A DNA stretch of 64,000 nucleotides from Ypsolopha sequella (GCA_934047225.1 OW204004.1:9986401-10050400); one strand, 5' to 3'. Shown: positions 27,197 through 37,679, counted from the first letter of the stretch. The notes: generated by a model not told the origin, from the letters alone. Translations and numbers: made by a program.

Positions 27197-28560
27197 CTTA
27201 ATCTTGTTAAACTAGATGGTTGTTTACTAAGATAAAATACGCAACGAGTTTGAGCTGAACTATAATAGCGAGCGTACAACTGAAATAATTGATGAGATAG
27301 ATGAATAGAGCTGAGATACTTGCGCGGATGAAGTAACAATGACTATGTTCAAACGGAACACGGAACTCTTAAATAAACACGACAGAGAAAAAAAATCTTT
27401 TAAACAACCTGTATATGAGCTGATAAACCAACGTGGAACACCCTATATGTGTACCATAAACAATAAGATCAGAGATGAGAAGAAAAAAAAATTGTTTACT
27501 ATATTTGTGCTATATGCACCCGGTTAAAGAGCAGGCAATAACACGAAAAAACTGTCCGGCAATCTATTACTGCGACACGAGATTACCGTAACACAAAATA
27601 TCGGAAAGGGCTGATGAACTTGTTCACTTTTATGTAATTTGCCTTGAAATAATGTGCCGAGAATACGCGTTAGTTCTTGCTTACACGATAGTACATTTAC
27701 AACAAAAACAACAGAGCAGAGAGAGTCGTGATAAATTCTATTTATAGAACAAAATATCTACCTACTTCTTTGAGTGCGTAAACAAAAACAATGAATGTAT
27801 TTACCGAAATCGGTTCTAAATGAGTGGTCTATCTAATGTTGCAAATCAAGCTTTGGTAATACGTAACGTAATAACGTATGTATACATACGTATGTAGCAC
27901 GAAACAAAAGTAAATTTATACTCGCACCAAAAAATATCTCGCAAGATACGAAAACTATCTTTGACAGTGGGTAGATTTACACCTCTCCGCGGGTAAAAAT
28001 TGGGTAAAAATTGGTAAATTGGGTCGGGAGTTACATGTAAAAAATGGTACCTAACAGTGTTGAGCAAAATGCTGACTTTGAGTTTAATTAATTTTACGTA
28101 TGGGGTTTATAAGGGCTGATAATTAATCCCTGCGAGTGACGGGGGGGGTTTAATAAAGAAATATAGTGGACTGTAACAAACAATTGGGCTGAATGGATAA
28201 CCAATTCCAGAACACAAGATAAGGTGTCAAATTAATACCCGGCACCGGGTCTATAAAATTTTGTTATTTGTTTAAACAAAATGGGTGATCCAAACGGATA
28301 TAATTATATTATCTGAGCTGAATAATAATAATAAACGGGATGAAAGTGAGTTTATTCTATGCCGGGGGCGAGGGGGGCCGGTTCTATACAGATAAATGGA
28401 ATGTTCTAGGCGGCGCGGACGCAGTAATTACCTACCCGAAATAGGTATTCTCGAGATCACAAAATGTTTTTGCCGGACAAAGAGCCGGGATGGGGGCCAA
28501 AATATGTAACCGGGTGAAAATGGACTGTAGTAAATCGAGGGGGGCTGGTTCACTAACGGT
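27197..28560 (-). other. Long untranslated leader of element A
   Basis: About 1.4 kb between the primer-site cluster and gag with no conserved frame. Runs of G (28140-28149) and many short frames are present. It probably holds packaging signals, but none could be recognised. Confidence 0.5.
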
Positions 28561-28640
28561 TCGAAGGATCAAAAATTTTCGAAAACGGACTCGAAGGACC
28601 AGATATTTTCGAAATTTTCGATAACGGACTCGAAGGACCA
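28561..28640 (-). promoter_or_regulatory. Triplicated tRNA-primer-binding-like site of element A
   Basis: On the minus strand, four bases after the 5' LTR, TGGTCCTTCGAGTCCG (28625-28640) would pair with a tRNA 3' end. The same 16-mer recurs at 28586-28601, and a decayed copy (TGATCCTTCGA) at about 28561-28571. They are separated by TTTTCGAAAAT-like spacers of about 23 bases. The TGGTCCTTCGAG type is common in BEL elements. Confidence 0.65.
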
Positions 28641-28644
28641 GAAA

Positions 28645-29045
28645 TGTAACCGCGAGGTTACAGGAATGCAGAGCTGATGGGATTTGAGGATTGACACGGG
28701 AGAATTGTGGAAGAAACGTGAGTGAACTAACCTTTGTTCTGGATGGTTCTGGATGGGCCGGCGAATGCGCCGCGTGGCGTCCCTCCTTGTTGGGCTGATT
28801 GAGCTGGTCTCGGGCAGGGATGAGCAGGGGTATTGGTTCGTGGAGTAATGTGAACACGACACTGGTATGAGCGTAGGTACGCGAGATTTATCGGCGGGTC
28901 AAAGGTGCGCGGCGCGATGTGTGTGCACACGTGTGTTTCGGGAGACGTCTGCCGCGGAACAGAACGAACAAGCGCCCAGCGCGCGAGTCGATTGGCGCGA
29001 GACTACGCATGCGCATGCGCATCCGTCACGCTTGTGGCGTGAACA
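28645..29045 (-). repeat. 5' LTR of element A
   Basis: 401 bp, the same as 9262-9662 by eye. It carries the NRF-1-type palindrome at 29010-29021. It is flanked on the right by AGTAG (29046-29050). Confidence 0.9.
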
Positions 29046-29426
29046 AGTAGTTATATTGATAGTAAACCTATATGTTAGCTATTGATTTATATATAAGAAA
29101 TATATTTTCACGATTTTTGCAATTTCTTATTCGATGCTCATATTGTATTTACGCAAAAACATTTTAAATTGACACAAAATGTTTTTGTAATATTTCAATA
29201 TTTTTAGAATATTTCATAATAATAGCTGAAAGTAAACGTAGAAAGTAGAAGAACCCGACTTGAACTTATTGCCTATCGCCTATAAAACGACCCTCGCCCG
29301 CGGATTTCAATGAAGACCCTGTTGAACTAGTTCAATCTCTAAAACAGTATTGTTACTGACGCAATCCTTGACATCTGATGAAGGATTTTGTTGTTCATGA
29401 TTGGTCTTTATTCCACTTGAGTCAAG
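29046..29426. other. Non-coding flank of element A
   Basis: AT-rich. It begins with the AGTAG duplication and then continues the pre-insertion sequence found left of 9257. No gene was seen. Confidence 0.4.
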
Positions 29427-29900
29427 TTAAGGCCCTTACTATTGCCAAATGGGTACTTTCTAAAGCCTACTCCTCGTTTATGGCCAAACCAAAAATAATG
29501 AAAAAATATATTATAAATAATCAACTCTTAGACAACATATGCAACATTTTTCTTTTTCATACCACCAAAACTTCTACATGAAATTTTTTTTTAACTGGAT
29601 GGTATTTTTTGGCTTAAATTTCCTACTGCTCCTAAGTGGCTTGGCCGATTGAATTCATTTATGCTTTGATAAATAGATAAATTAGATAGCTATAAACATA
29701 ACATATGATTATTCAATCGATTAATCACGTCCATGTGAAAAGTATAATTTTCTGCTATTTCGCCCTATCAAGGACGCAACGAGCGTCGTAACAGCCACTA
29801 TGCATTGCGCGCTGATATGAACGTTATTTCAATGTCGTTTCCGTCGATATTCGTAGTGACAAAAATCGAGCTGCTAATTTGGCGATGGTAATCGCCTTAA
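29427..29900 (+). mobile_element. TTAA-flanked MITE family M1, copy 1
   Basis: 474 bp bounded by TTAA on both sides. The ends are an inverted pair of about 24 bp: GGCCCTTACTATTGCCAAAT at the start, mirrored by ATTTGGCGATGGTAATCGCC at the end. Other copies are at 37251-37679 and 62199-62673 (inverted). TTAA target preference suggests a piggyBac-like source. There is no coding capacity. Confidence 0.75.
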
Positions 29901-30075
29901 GGCTCCAAATCGTAATAGTCAAAAAATACAATCATGGTAAAATATTTTAGAGCCTGACTAGGACTCATGACGAAATCATGCCGCCAAGCGACTCGTTGTG
30001 TTCCGACATGACGTCATGAGAAGCATGATTGAAGTACAAAATAACCACTTACAGAATGTTTACTCCGCATAACTA

Positions 30076-30203
30076 GCGAAAACAGGCGCACGCACACATA
30101 GACGCGTACGTACGACGATCTCGAAGATACTCAGAATGCCAATACGAAATTCTGCCGAGATCATCATACGTACGCGTCTATGCATGTGTGCGTCTGTTTT
30201 CGC
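30076..30203. repeat. Hairpin (48-bp arms) with CGTACGTA core
   Basis: GCGAAAACAGGCGCACGCAC... at the left pairs with its inverted form ending GTGTGCGTCTGTTTTCGC, with about 32 bp between the arms. It is a small fold-back MITE-like unit. Confidence 0.65.
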
Positions 30204-30642
30204 TCCGTCGTCGAGTCGGCCTTCTGGTAGTATTTAGAGTTAACCACTTTAGCAGATTTTGCATTTTGACAAACTGTAATAAACCATACAAGGTGAAAAC
30301 AAAAACCAAACAACCTATTATTTGTGACAATGATTTAGCCGCAGTGCATTTTTTTCTGGTTGTAATTTTTTTCTTTGAATCTTGTATTGTTTGCGACTCG
30401 CCGCTAAGGTAGAGCGTTTATTTGCTTGATTCAGTCCAGATTATGTAGGGGCAGACAAAAATATTGACCTCGACTATTGGATTATTGACAGTATTGTCAT
30501 TATCAGAATAGTCAAGAAACACAGTACACAGTATAGTATACAAATGCGTCCGCTGTTGACTGTCGAATGCATGTACGAAATAAACACATGCAAGGCTAAT
30601 TCGGACGTCAAAACAAAATTAAAAGTGAAGTGGTTTTTTTGT

Positions 30643-30851
30643 GGAGGCTGGGGAGGCGGGTTGGTGAGCGCGGTGCCGGAACCCTCGCACCAGTGACGCC
30701 GCTGCCCGTCACCAGTCTGTTCCATATAAGGCCCGGCTATTAGGGATGTGTATACCGCCATCCATCGGTCCCAGGCATGGTGGGCCTCCTGATTTTTTGC
30801 CTGTGAGCTGTCCTCTTACTCTCCCCGAATTACTTCGAGGGGGTCTCCAAG
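30643..30851 (+). repeat. Dispersed repeat R4, copy 1
   Basis: GC-richer block with GGAACCCTCGCACCAGTGAC, GGCCCGGCTATTAGGGATG and GAATTACTTCGAGGGG. The reverse complement of the same block is at 32926-33133. The two copies thus form a 2.1-kb spaced inverted pair. It probably derives from the 3' part of a LINE or LTR element; the class is not determined. Confidence 0.6.
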
Positions 30852-30978
30852 TAAGAAGGTGGTACCTCCAGAGTTGAGCCAAGTATCAGCTCTACCAAAA
30901 TATACATTTTTTATCTCTCAATCTTTAGGACAGGTTCGATGCACCAATAAGTTTTTCGGAATTTTGTACATAGTATTT

Positions 30979-31020
30979 GTAGTACCTAATACTTACCACT
31001 TGCTGAACGGTGTAGGAAAA
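30979..31020 (+). repeat. SINE fragment
   Basis: The block TACTTACCACTTGCTGAACGG plus GGAAAACATCG matches the SINE body seen at 32090 and (inverted) at 54800. Confidence 0.5.
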
Positions 31021-31519
31021 CATCGTGTATTTTTTAATACAGTTGCTCAAAAAGTGGCGTATTGCAGGGACGTATAGCGTTCGGGATGTGGGCTATTACA
31101 TACTCGAGCTTTTTCTTTACCTTTTCCGAACTCGTGCGTTCTCTTTCCCAACTGTCAAAATATTGTCTATTAAAAAGAAAAAAACCAACCACGAAGTTTT
31201 TACAAAAAAAAAATCAAAGAAGTTTTTATGATTCATGCAAATATTTCTAAAAGGAAGCTACTATTTTGTTTCAATATCAGATTTAATGATTTGATTCAAT
31301 GAGTTAGGTTAGGTTTCATTTCATTTCATCTCATTAAATTTCATTTTCATTTCATATCAATAAAAAAAATCTACTGAAGACTTGGCTGTATGGGCATAGT
31401 TCTCTTTGCCTAGCCAGAATGGGTGAAGAAAACAAAAAAAAATCTCTGCTTATATTCTTTTACGGTTGGCGCCATTTTCCAAAAATTTTCTTTGCGGGTT
31501 TAGTTGTTTGTTGCACAAA

Positions 31520-31654
31520 ATGAGTAATTTCGACGATATTTTATTTGAATTGACACCACCGGAACTCAGTATAATTGCACAAAATGCTTCGGAGAAGTCA
31601 AAAAGTCGCTACATATCTACATACGACGAATTTATTGCGTGGAGTATTAGTTAG
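31520..31654 (+). pseudogene. N-terminal fragment resembling Crypton-type recombinase proteins
   Basis: 44 codons, MSNFDDILFELTPPELS ... KSRYISTYDEFIAWSIS, then a stop. The segment SKSRYISTYDEFIAW resembles the N-terminal arm-binding region of tyrosine-recombinase (Crypton-like) proteins of insects. Nothing downstream continues it, so it is either a truncated copy or a first exon. The similarity is recalled from family style and is weak. Confidence 0.3.
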
Positions 31655-31734
31655 TTGAGTTTATTGTGTTTTTGTTATTTTATTAAATTGCTTCATTTTT
31701 TCGCAACTGTATTAAAAATAGTTGTTCAGTACAC

Positions 31735-31844
31735 GTGCGGAACCGTCATTGCAACTTGTTCCGACTGTCAACCCTCACCTTCGGCTGCGCCTCGGCTCGG
31801 GTAGACATTTGTCGGAACTCTTTGCAATGACAGGCTTTCCGCAC
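31735..31844. repeat. Small hairpin MITE
   Basis: GTGCGGAACCGTCATTGCAA and its inverted partner TTGCAATGACAGGCTTTCCGCAC enclose a GC-rich centre (CCTTCGGCTGCGCCTCGG). About 110 bp. Confidence 0.65.
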
Positions 31845-31910
31845 TCGTAATGAAATATACTATTGTGTTTGATATACACAAAATGTATCGTGTGTAAAAG
31901 GCATGTATAT

Positions 31911-31995
31911 GTGCCCGAAGAACGCGATAGGGCTCACCAACCATCGCGTTGGGACGTAATTTATCGTTGGTGAGACGCGGGTGTACGGAGTGTGG
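31911..31995 (+). repeat. SINE body fragment
   Basis: GCGATAGGGCTCACCAACCATCG followed by GGGTGTACGGAGTGTGG matches the SINE of 6582-6795. The tRNA-like head is missing. Confidence 0.6.
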
Positions 31996-32056
31996 ACATG
32001 TAAGATAAGTATACATGTAAGATAAGTATACATGTAAGATAAGTATACATGTAAGA
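31996..32056. repeat. 17-bp tandem repeat, about 3.6 copies
   Basis: The unit ACATGTAAGATAAGTAT starts at 31996, 32013, 32030 and (partial) 32047, wedged between two SINE fragments. Confidence 0.85.
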
Positions 32057-32083
32057 ATGTATCCTCTAAGACTATGACTAAGT

Positions 32084-32270
32084 AGTTGTTCTTACTTACC
32101 ACTTGCTGAACGGTGAAGGAAAACGTCGTAAGGAAACCTGTATGCCCTAAAAAGCATGAGGCGATAGGGCTCACTACCCATCACGTTGGGACGTAATAAT
32201 CATCGGTGTTCACAGTTCACACTCGGAATACCTCTGACAACCCTCGGAGATTCATTTCGTGACGATATAT
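32084..32270 (+). repeat. SINE body with 3' end
   Basis: Runs from TACTTACCACTTGCTGAACGG through GATAGGGCTCACTACCCATC to the terminal block CGTGACGATAT, matching the SINE at 54576-54957 in reverse orientation. The head is missing. Confidence 0.65.
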
Positions 32271-32278
32271 TTATATTT

Positions 32279-32510
32279 ATATATTTATCATCAATTTTAA
32301 ATTTAAATTGATCATAAAAAAAATGTCAGGTACTTACTAACGTAATTTCTATGATTACTATACTAATGACACCGATTTAAATGTTTCATATGTATATATT
32401 TATCATCAATTTTAAATTTAAATAGATCAGTAAAAAAATATATATGTCAGGTACTTACTAATGTATTTCTGTGATTACTATACTAATGACACCGATTCAA
32501 ATGTTGTTAT
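32279..32510. repeat. Tandem duplication of about 116 bp
   Basis: ATTTATCATCAATTTTAAAT ... CAGGTACTTACTAA ... TACTAATGACACCGATT occurs twice in a row (second copy from about 32394) with minor changes. Confidence 0.75.
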
Positions 32511-32925
32511 GGGTAATGTTTTTTTAATGTTTGCTTTTCTATTCTCTCGTGAAACTATAGTTTCGTTACCATAGTTGATGCTCCGCGAATCCTGGTTTAT
32601 TCTTGTTTTAAGAAATCGTGAAAAAAAGAAAATCAGCTGTTCCATATAAAAGTTACATACCTACTCGACCAAAATTTATGAAACACACAACAGCTTCCTT
32701 TTTTCTCGATTTCACGATTTTATTTTCACGAAATGTTGTGCTTGGGTTACTGTCGCCAGTTTTCGGCTCCCACAACATCATCTTAACACCTCGTATTTTT
32801 TCATATCTCAATATTCATTTGACATGTAAAGCTGGAATTAGACTCAGATTTAGGTAGCCAAAAAATAAGATGAATGATGGAATAAATGCAAAACTATTTA
32901 TTTTATTGTATGTATATTTTCTCTT

Positions 32926-33133
32926 ACTTGGAGAACCCCTCGAAGTAATTCGGGGGAGAGTAAGAGGACAGCTCACAGGCAAAAAACCAGGAGGCCCACC
33001 ATACCTGAGACCAATGGATGGAGGTATATCCATCCCTAATAGCCGGGCCTTAGAAAAAACAGACTGGTGACGGGCAGCGGCGTCACTGGTGCGAGGGTTC
33101 CGGCACCACGCTCACCAACCCGCCTGCCCAGCG
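32926..33133 (-). repeat. Dispersed repeat R4, copy 2
   Basis: The inverse of 30643-30851, including CCCCTCGAAGTAATTCGGGG and GTCACTGGTGCGAGGGTTCC, with about 90% identity by eye. Confidence 0.6.
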
Positions 33134-33286
33134 TGTGTGAGTATGGGAAATTCTTCCAGGATGACTGCCGGGAGTGGCAAAGTCCTGGAAAGGCTTATGT
33201 CCATAGATGGATGATATTTTCTGTTATATTTTTTTGTCACGCACCTTACTAAATAGGGCCCCTTAAAAAGGAACACACACATAATA

Positions 33287-33452
33287 GTCACGACATAAAT
33301 CTCCGAAGGGGTGTCAGAGGTGTTCCCAAGTGTGACCTGTGAATATGCAAGTCAAAGTCCACAGTTGGTACTCCCACTTTCCACCGACGATTATTACGTC
33401 TCAAACGTCATGACTTGTGATCTCTATCGCCGTATTTCAGACACAAATGCAC
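33287..33452 (-). repeat. SINE body fragment, inverted
   Basis: GTCACGACATAAATCTCCGA at the start and ACCGACGATTATTACGTC in the middle match the SINE of 54576-54957 in the same (minus) orientation. Confidence 0.6.
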
Positions 33453-33490
33453 CAACAGCCGCGAAATGTACACAACTTAAGGCGATTCCA

Positions 33491-33605
33491 TCCATCCATC
33501 AGCCCGTATTCGCCCATTGCTGGACATAGGCCTCCCTCATATTACGCCAAGTAAGATGTTGGTACCTCCACAGTCGAGCCTGGCATCAGCTCAACCACCT
33601 TATCG
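33491..33605. repeat. Retroposon tail with lepidopteran-style signature
   Basis: CATCCATCCATC, then the block TTCGCCCATTGCTGGACATA with AGGCCTCCC, a motif very common in moth and butterfly repeats. GGTACCTCCACAGTCGAGCC follows, which is related to the edge of R4 at 30860. Confidence 0.5.
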
Positions 33606-33997
33606 GACAATTATTTAAAAAATCATTAGAAAATAATCGTTGATTTATATACCAAAATAATGGCGTATATTCCATGAAAAAAAAATGAAAAGAAAGACCT
33701 TTTAGAAATTAAGCTATTGGAATTAAAAGCTTTTAATTTTAAAATAATAATAAATACTTAGACAGTTTTAAGTGTTATTAAAATATATCAGAGCTTATAT
33801 AAAACAAAGATTCGATGACATAACTTTTATAAAAATATTTATTTGAATTTTGCTTTTAATATTTATGGATAAGAGACAAAACTTCACCCTTTATGAAATA
33901 AATTTTAGACAAATAGATAGAAATGAAGATTGTGAATAGATAAATAAGGAAATGGTGTCGCTCAAAAGTGATTCGATTAATGGGTGACGTATTCTCA

Positions 33998-34525
33998 CTA
34001 GGTCTGTATGAATATGTTTAAAACCCAACACGAATGAGTTAATTTGGGATCATGATACTGGATAGAATAGTAAAATATTCCAGTTTTTCTAAACGGCAGC
34101 CGAACCTTCTGATCGAGTACATTTACATCGAACTCTTTCAACTTATAGTTTGTAATGCCATAGGAACAATTACTTTTGTACATTGGAATTTTTAAAGTAG
34201 TGTGCATCGTATCGATTACAAAGTGTTTACAGTCCATATTCCTAAATGTCACAATGAGTTTTTTGACTCCTTTAACTTCCCTCATAATTTTAATAGTCCA
34301 TTTGCATTCCTTACAAAAGTAATGTACTATGAAGTCGCCGCTTATCAGAGTTTGGTTATGTTTCTTGATTATTTCAAAATAATTAGACACAGCTGGATTT
34401 TGAGTATAAGGTGGTTCAGGATTTTCGCACATTTTGGCACTTATAAGTTTTGTCGTATAACACTCTGACAGTTTTACACATAATATACTGATTATTGTAC
34501 ATAGTATTAAAAAAAGTTTAGCCAT
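33998..34525 (-). CDS. Putative secreted protein, paralogue of the 38.5-kb gene
   Basis: 175 codons in one exon. Residues 1-22 form a signal peptide (MAKLFLILCTIISILCVKLSEC). The mature part has paired cysteines (FCKEC near 70-74, DCKH near 98, NCSYG near 120, SCW near 167) and two likely N-glycosylation sites (NQT, NCS). It aligns with the product of 38509-39072 over its last 115 residues: LISGDF/LLSGNI, MDCKH/LDCRH, FDVNVLDQ/VDVDVIDH and LPFRKTGIFYY/IPFRVFGTYYF. Size, leader and the C-terminal Pro-Phe-Arg...Gly-x-Tyr-Tyr pattern recall small secreted lipid-binding-type families of insects (DUF1091/CheB/ML-like), but this is only a resemblance. The function is unknown. The two genes point away from each other. 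Confidence 0.7.
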   Translation of the reverse strand: MAKLFLILCTIISILCVKLSECYTTKLISAKMCENPEPPYTQNPAVSNYFEIIKKHNQTLISGDFIVHYFCKECKWTIKIMREVKGVKKLIVTFRNMDCKHFVIDTMHTTLKIPMYKSNCSYGITNYKLKEFDVNVLDQKVRLPFRKTGIFYYSIQYHDPKLTHSCWVLNIFIQT

Positions 34526-35244
34526 TTTTCCCAGTGCTCTGTTTTAATACGTAAGGCAATTTAGTCATGAACAACCAGCCTTGCAAACTCATGAACACTG
34601 ATCATTAAAAAAATATTATCAAATTTAGTACTTAAGAGGCCTGTTTACGCCTAGATTTTTTTTAATATTCATACAAAAGGTAAAAACTGAATGTGAAGTC
34701 AACAGCTTGTTTTCTTCATATACGTCTCTATACAGCCCAAAAAGGAAAGATAAAACACTATCATAATTGCTGTCAGGATATAATGAATATAGCCTCGTTT
34801 TTACACAAAGTTTAGCATGTTGCATAATTTTAATGTATACTCCAAATAAAAAAAGAGAAATACAGACGTCATTTATGTTTGTTTATACGCTATGTTTATA
34901 CACTTTTCTATAAATAAACAGTAACCGTTTCATGGAAAACTGTTTTTACCTGAAAATATTTTACAAATTCGGCGCTTTTTAAATATCTCGCCATATTGCA
35001 CGGTGCACCTCTTGATGAGGGATGAGTCAGAGTACGGTGTGGGGGGGAAGGGAAACACATATAAATATGTGTGCAAAGTTTCATTGAGATCAAAGCCATC
35101 AGGATGTCACGAACACCTAAAGCATTACCATGCATTATAGCACCTACTTATATGGCAGCTGAGCGGGATGGTCCACCTTAAGGATGAGCGTCATGACGCG
35201 ACCAACACAGTTCTGGGCGTAGCCAAATGTCATGCTGTTTCAAT
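34526..35244. other. Non-coding stretch upstream of the 34-kb gene
   Basis: It should hold the promoter of the minus-strand gene, but no clear TATA or initiator could be fixed. A G-rich run lies at 35041-35049. No other gene was seen. Confidence 0.35.
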
Positions 35245-35690
35245 TTGCTCGTATAAGGTGGACGCTCCATGAAACTTGCGAGGACAATACTATCGTGCCG
35301 ATTTCGTCGCCGGCGCAAAATTGGAAACTTATTTTTTCAGGAGAAGCCACATTTTGGCAAGGTAGTAGACATTTTATAACTTTGTTTTTTGTTATTATTG
35401 GTCTTAATAAAGTTTTCAATCTTTGACCGGTAATTAATTTTTTATTTTAAACAATAAAAGTATATTCGGCTACACTTTTGGTAAAAAACCGTTAAATTTA
35501 CGTATTTTAGGGGTTTGTTGTTAAGATATTACTCAAACTTTAAGGTTTTTACTTCGACCAAAACAAAGATTTAGACAATGTTAATGAACTCAGCCTAAAA
35601 TATTATAATAACATTCCATAGACACTTCACAATGTGGTGACAGCGTTTGTATGGAGGTTTACGCGTAACGACGCCTCTTAATGCCTAATT
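35245..35690 (-). repeat. Dispersed repeat family R2, copy 2
   Basis: The reverse complement of 2046-2490, with the same block order and scattered substitutions (GTGCCGATTTCGTCGCC, CTCAGCCTAAAATATT and GTAACGACGCCTCTTAA). Confidence 0.6.
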
Positions 35691-35836
35691 TATGTTTAAT
35701 GTCTTTTGTAAAACTACACTAAATAGTACTAAAATCTTAATGATCAAAATAATTGCATAACTCTTTCCATTTTTAATAAATAACAAGCATTTAAAACCTA
35801 AAAAACACGTCAACAATTTAACTAGACGTACATATA

Positions 35837-36098
35837 CAAGGTGACTTTTTGATCATCGTCCAAATTCATACTGGTGGCTTGGTAAGTGATCAGTATCATG
35901 GATCAATAACAATTTTGGTGAAATTCGTAAAATGAAATTTCGACTCCCCATAGTGATTCACTCGGGACTGGGACTGAATTTATATGGGAAGCCGAAATTT
36001 CATTTGACGAATTTCACAAAAATTGTTACTGATCCAAGATACTGATCACTTATCAAGTCTCCAGTATGAATTTGGACGATGATCAAAAAGTCACCTTG
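35837..36098. mobile_element. Fold-back MITE with TA target site
   Basis: 262 bp. It begins CAAGGTGACTTTTTGATCAT and ends with the inverse. The arms are about 104 bp each at about 93% identity, with a centre of about 50 bp. It is flanked by TA on both sides, which suggests a Tc1/mariner-type origin. Confidence 0.75.
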
Positions 36099-36115
36099 TA
36101 TGTCGATACTTTCAT

Positions 36116-36377
36116 CAGTGGCGTGCACAGAGCTTTTTTCCGGACAAGCAATCAGAAGGTCAAGTAAGACAATAAAAAAAATATGAAAAAATTTAAATAA
36201 CACTTTGAAAAAAAAAAGTTGGTATGAAAATATTCACTCTGGGAAAGGCAGTGCCTACCCCGGCGTCATACAAACTTTTTTTTTTCAAAGAGTTATTAAA
36301 AATTTTTCATGCTTTTTTTATTGTCGTACTTGACCTTCTGATTGCTTTTCCGGAAAAAAGTTCTGTGCACGCCACTG
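36116..36377. mobile_element. Fold-back MITE with CAGTGGCGT ends
   Basis: 262 bp, with ends CAGTGGCGTGCAC and GTGCACGCCACTG. The arms of about 100 bp pair across an AT-rich middle. It is flanked by the 7-bp direct repeat CTTTCAT (36109-36115 and 36378-36384). The CAGTGGCGT end resembles hAT-type MITEs. Confidence 0.75.
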
Positions 36378-36599
36378 CTTTCATTATGATTTTTATTCAG
36401 CAAAGGGGTTTGCTAGAAGATATCTCTGCTTAGAGATAAGCTCGCGTGTTTACATGATATTTCCAAGCAATAATATTCTTAATAAAAATGTTTTTTCTTA
36501 TAACGGTGACCTTTTACCGATTTTGACCCAAAATTTTGACCCGATATTATTATTTCAACCACAAGTATCGATAGTACTCTTTGTGTAGTTCACCTACCT

Positions 36600-37190
36600 T
36601 TCGGGTCAAACTCAAAGACAGTCAAGAAGTCAATCTGTATATCCTAAGTGGTTTTTAAGCTTTGGAAATAGATAAAAGTCTAATGGGGCTAGATCAGGTA
36701 AATACGGCGCATGGGGTAACAGTTCAAACCACATCGATAAATTTCTTCCATGGTTTCAACTGATGTGCGAACTTATCCTGATAACGTAAGACTTTTCTTC
36801 TCAACAAACCGAGTCGGTTTTCCTTAATTTCTTTTCTCAAACATCTCAGCAGATTGCAATAGCAAGCAGAGATTATTGTTTATCTCTTTCTTAGTAATCA
36901 ATAATTATTACACCCTTGGAATCCCAGAAACCTGAGGCCTTCATTTTACCAGTCGATAAAACCACTTTTTGGAGCTCGAGATCCTTGTCTTTTCCATTGT
37001 TTAAACTGTATTTTTATTTCTGCAGTATGGTGTACCCAAGTTTTATCAATAGTCACAAATCTTTTAAAAAAATCGTGAGAGTCAGCTTCAAACAGTTCGA
37101 GACACTCACGGGAAACAGTCGAACGCATTTTGATCAATTCAAGGCAGCTGAGGCACCATCGCGCAGACACCGTGAAAAAGTGCAGTTCAG
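36600..37190 (-). pseudogene. Mariner transposase relic
   Basis: Reading the minus strand in shifting frames gives mariner landmarks in order: FVTIDKTWVHHTAE (first catalytic Asp; the usual DETW is DKTW), FWDSKGVIIIDY-like remains, YQDKFAHQ (second Asp; usual HQDNAPAH), and LPHAPYLPDLAPLDFYLF (third Asp). This is a DD34D mariner-family enzyme that moved DNA by cut and paste. Frameshifts and stops show it is dead; the N-terminal DNA-binding part is not found. An M1 MITE copy follows about 60 bp further on. Confidence 0.75.
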
Positions 37191-37250
37191 TATGTAATAT
37201 TTATGTGATGAGTTCGAACAGTTGAGATGAGGATAGTGTGAGCTATCTTC

Positions 37251-37679
37251 TCAAGGGCCTTACTATTTCCAAATGGGTACTTTCTAAAGCCTACTCCTCG
37301 TTTATAGCCAAACCAAAAATAATGAAAAAATGTATTATGAATAATCAACTTTTAGACAACATATGCAACATTTTTCTTTTTCATACCACCAAAACTTCTA
37401 CATGAATTTTTTCTTTTACTGAAAGGTGTTTTTTGACCTCAAATTCCCTACTGCTCCTGAGTGGCTTGGCCGATTGAATTCATCTATGCTTTGATAAATA
37501 GATAAACTTTATAGCTATAAACATAACAGAAGATTATTCAATCGAGTAATCACGTCCAAGTGAAAAGTATAATTTTCTGTGCATTGCGCGCTGATATGAA
37601 CGTTATTTCAATGTCGTTTCCGTTGATATTTGTAGTGACAAATATCGAGCCTGTAATTTGGCGATGGTAATCGCCTTAA
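37251..37679 (+). mobile_element. MITE family M1, copy 2
   Basis: 429 bp, about 90% like copy 1, with a deletion around 37580. Left TCAA (decayed TTAA) and right TTAA (37676-37679). Confidence 0.7.

Larger units (their letters stand above)
9262..29045 (-). mobile_element. Element A: BEL/Pao LTR retrotransposon, interrupted by elements B and C
   Basis: Two 401-bp LTRs (9262-9662 and 28645-29045) begin TGTAAC, end GAACA and are flanked by AGTAG on both sides. Read on the minus strand the order is 5' LTR, tRNA-primer site, long leader, gag (27196 down to the B insertion), pol (to 9620) and 3' LTR. The stretch 13792-25727 is a later Gypsy insertion with its own GTAG duplication, so A itself is about 7.8 kb. 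The LTRs look identical by eye, implying a recent insertion. The RT carries a short in-frame deletion, so this copy is probably not autonomous. Confidence 0.9.

Noticed and set aside
31296..31345. TTAGG telomere-like repeat
   Set aside because: Only two TTAGG units followed by a TTTCA-type microsatellite; not a telomere array.
36224..36433. 69-codon frame over the CAGTGGCGT hairpin
   Set aside because: It runs along one arm of the MITE and mirrors the opposite-arm frame; not a gene.
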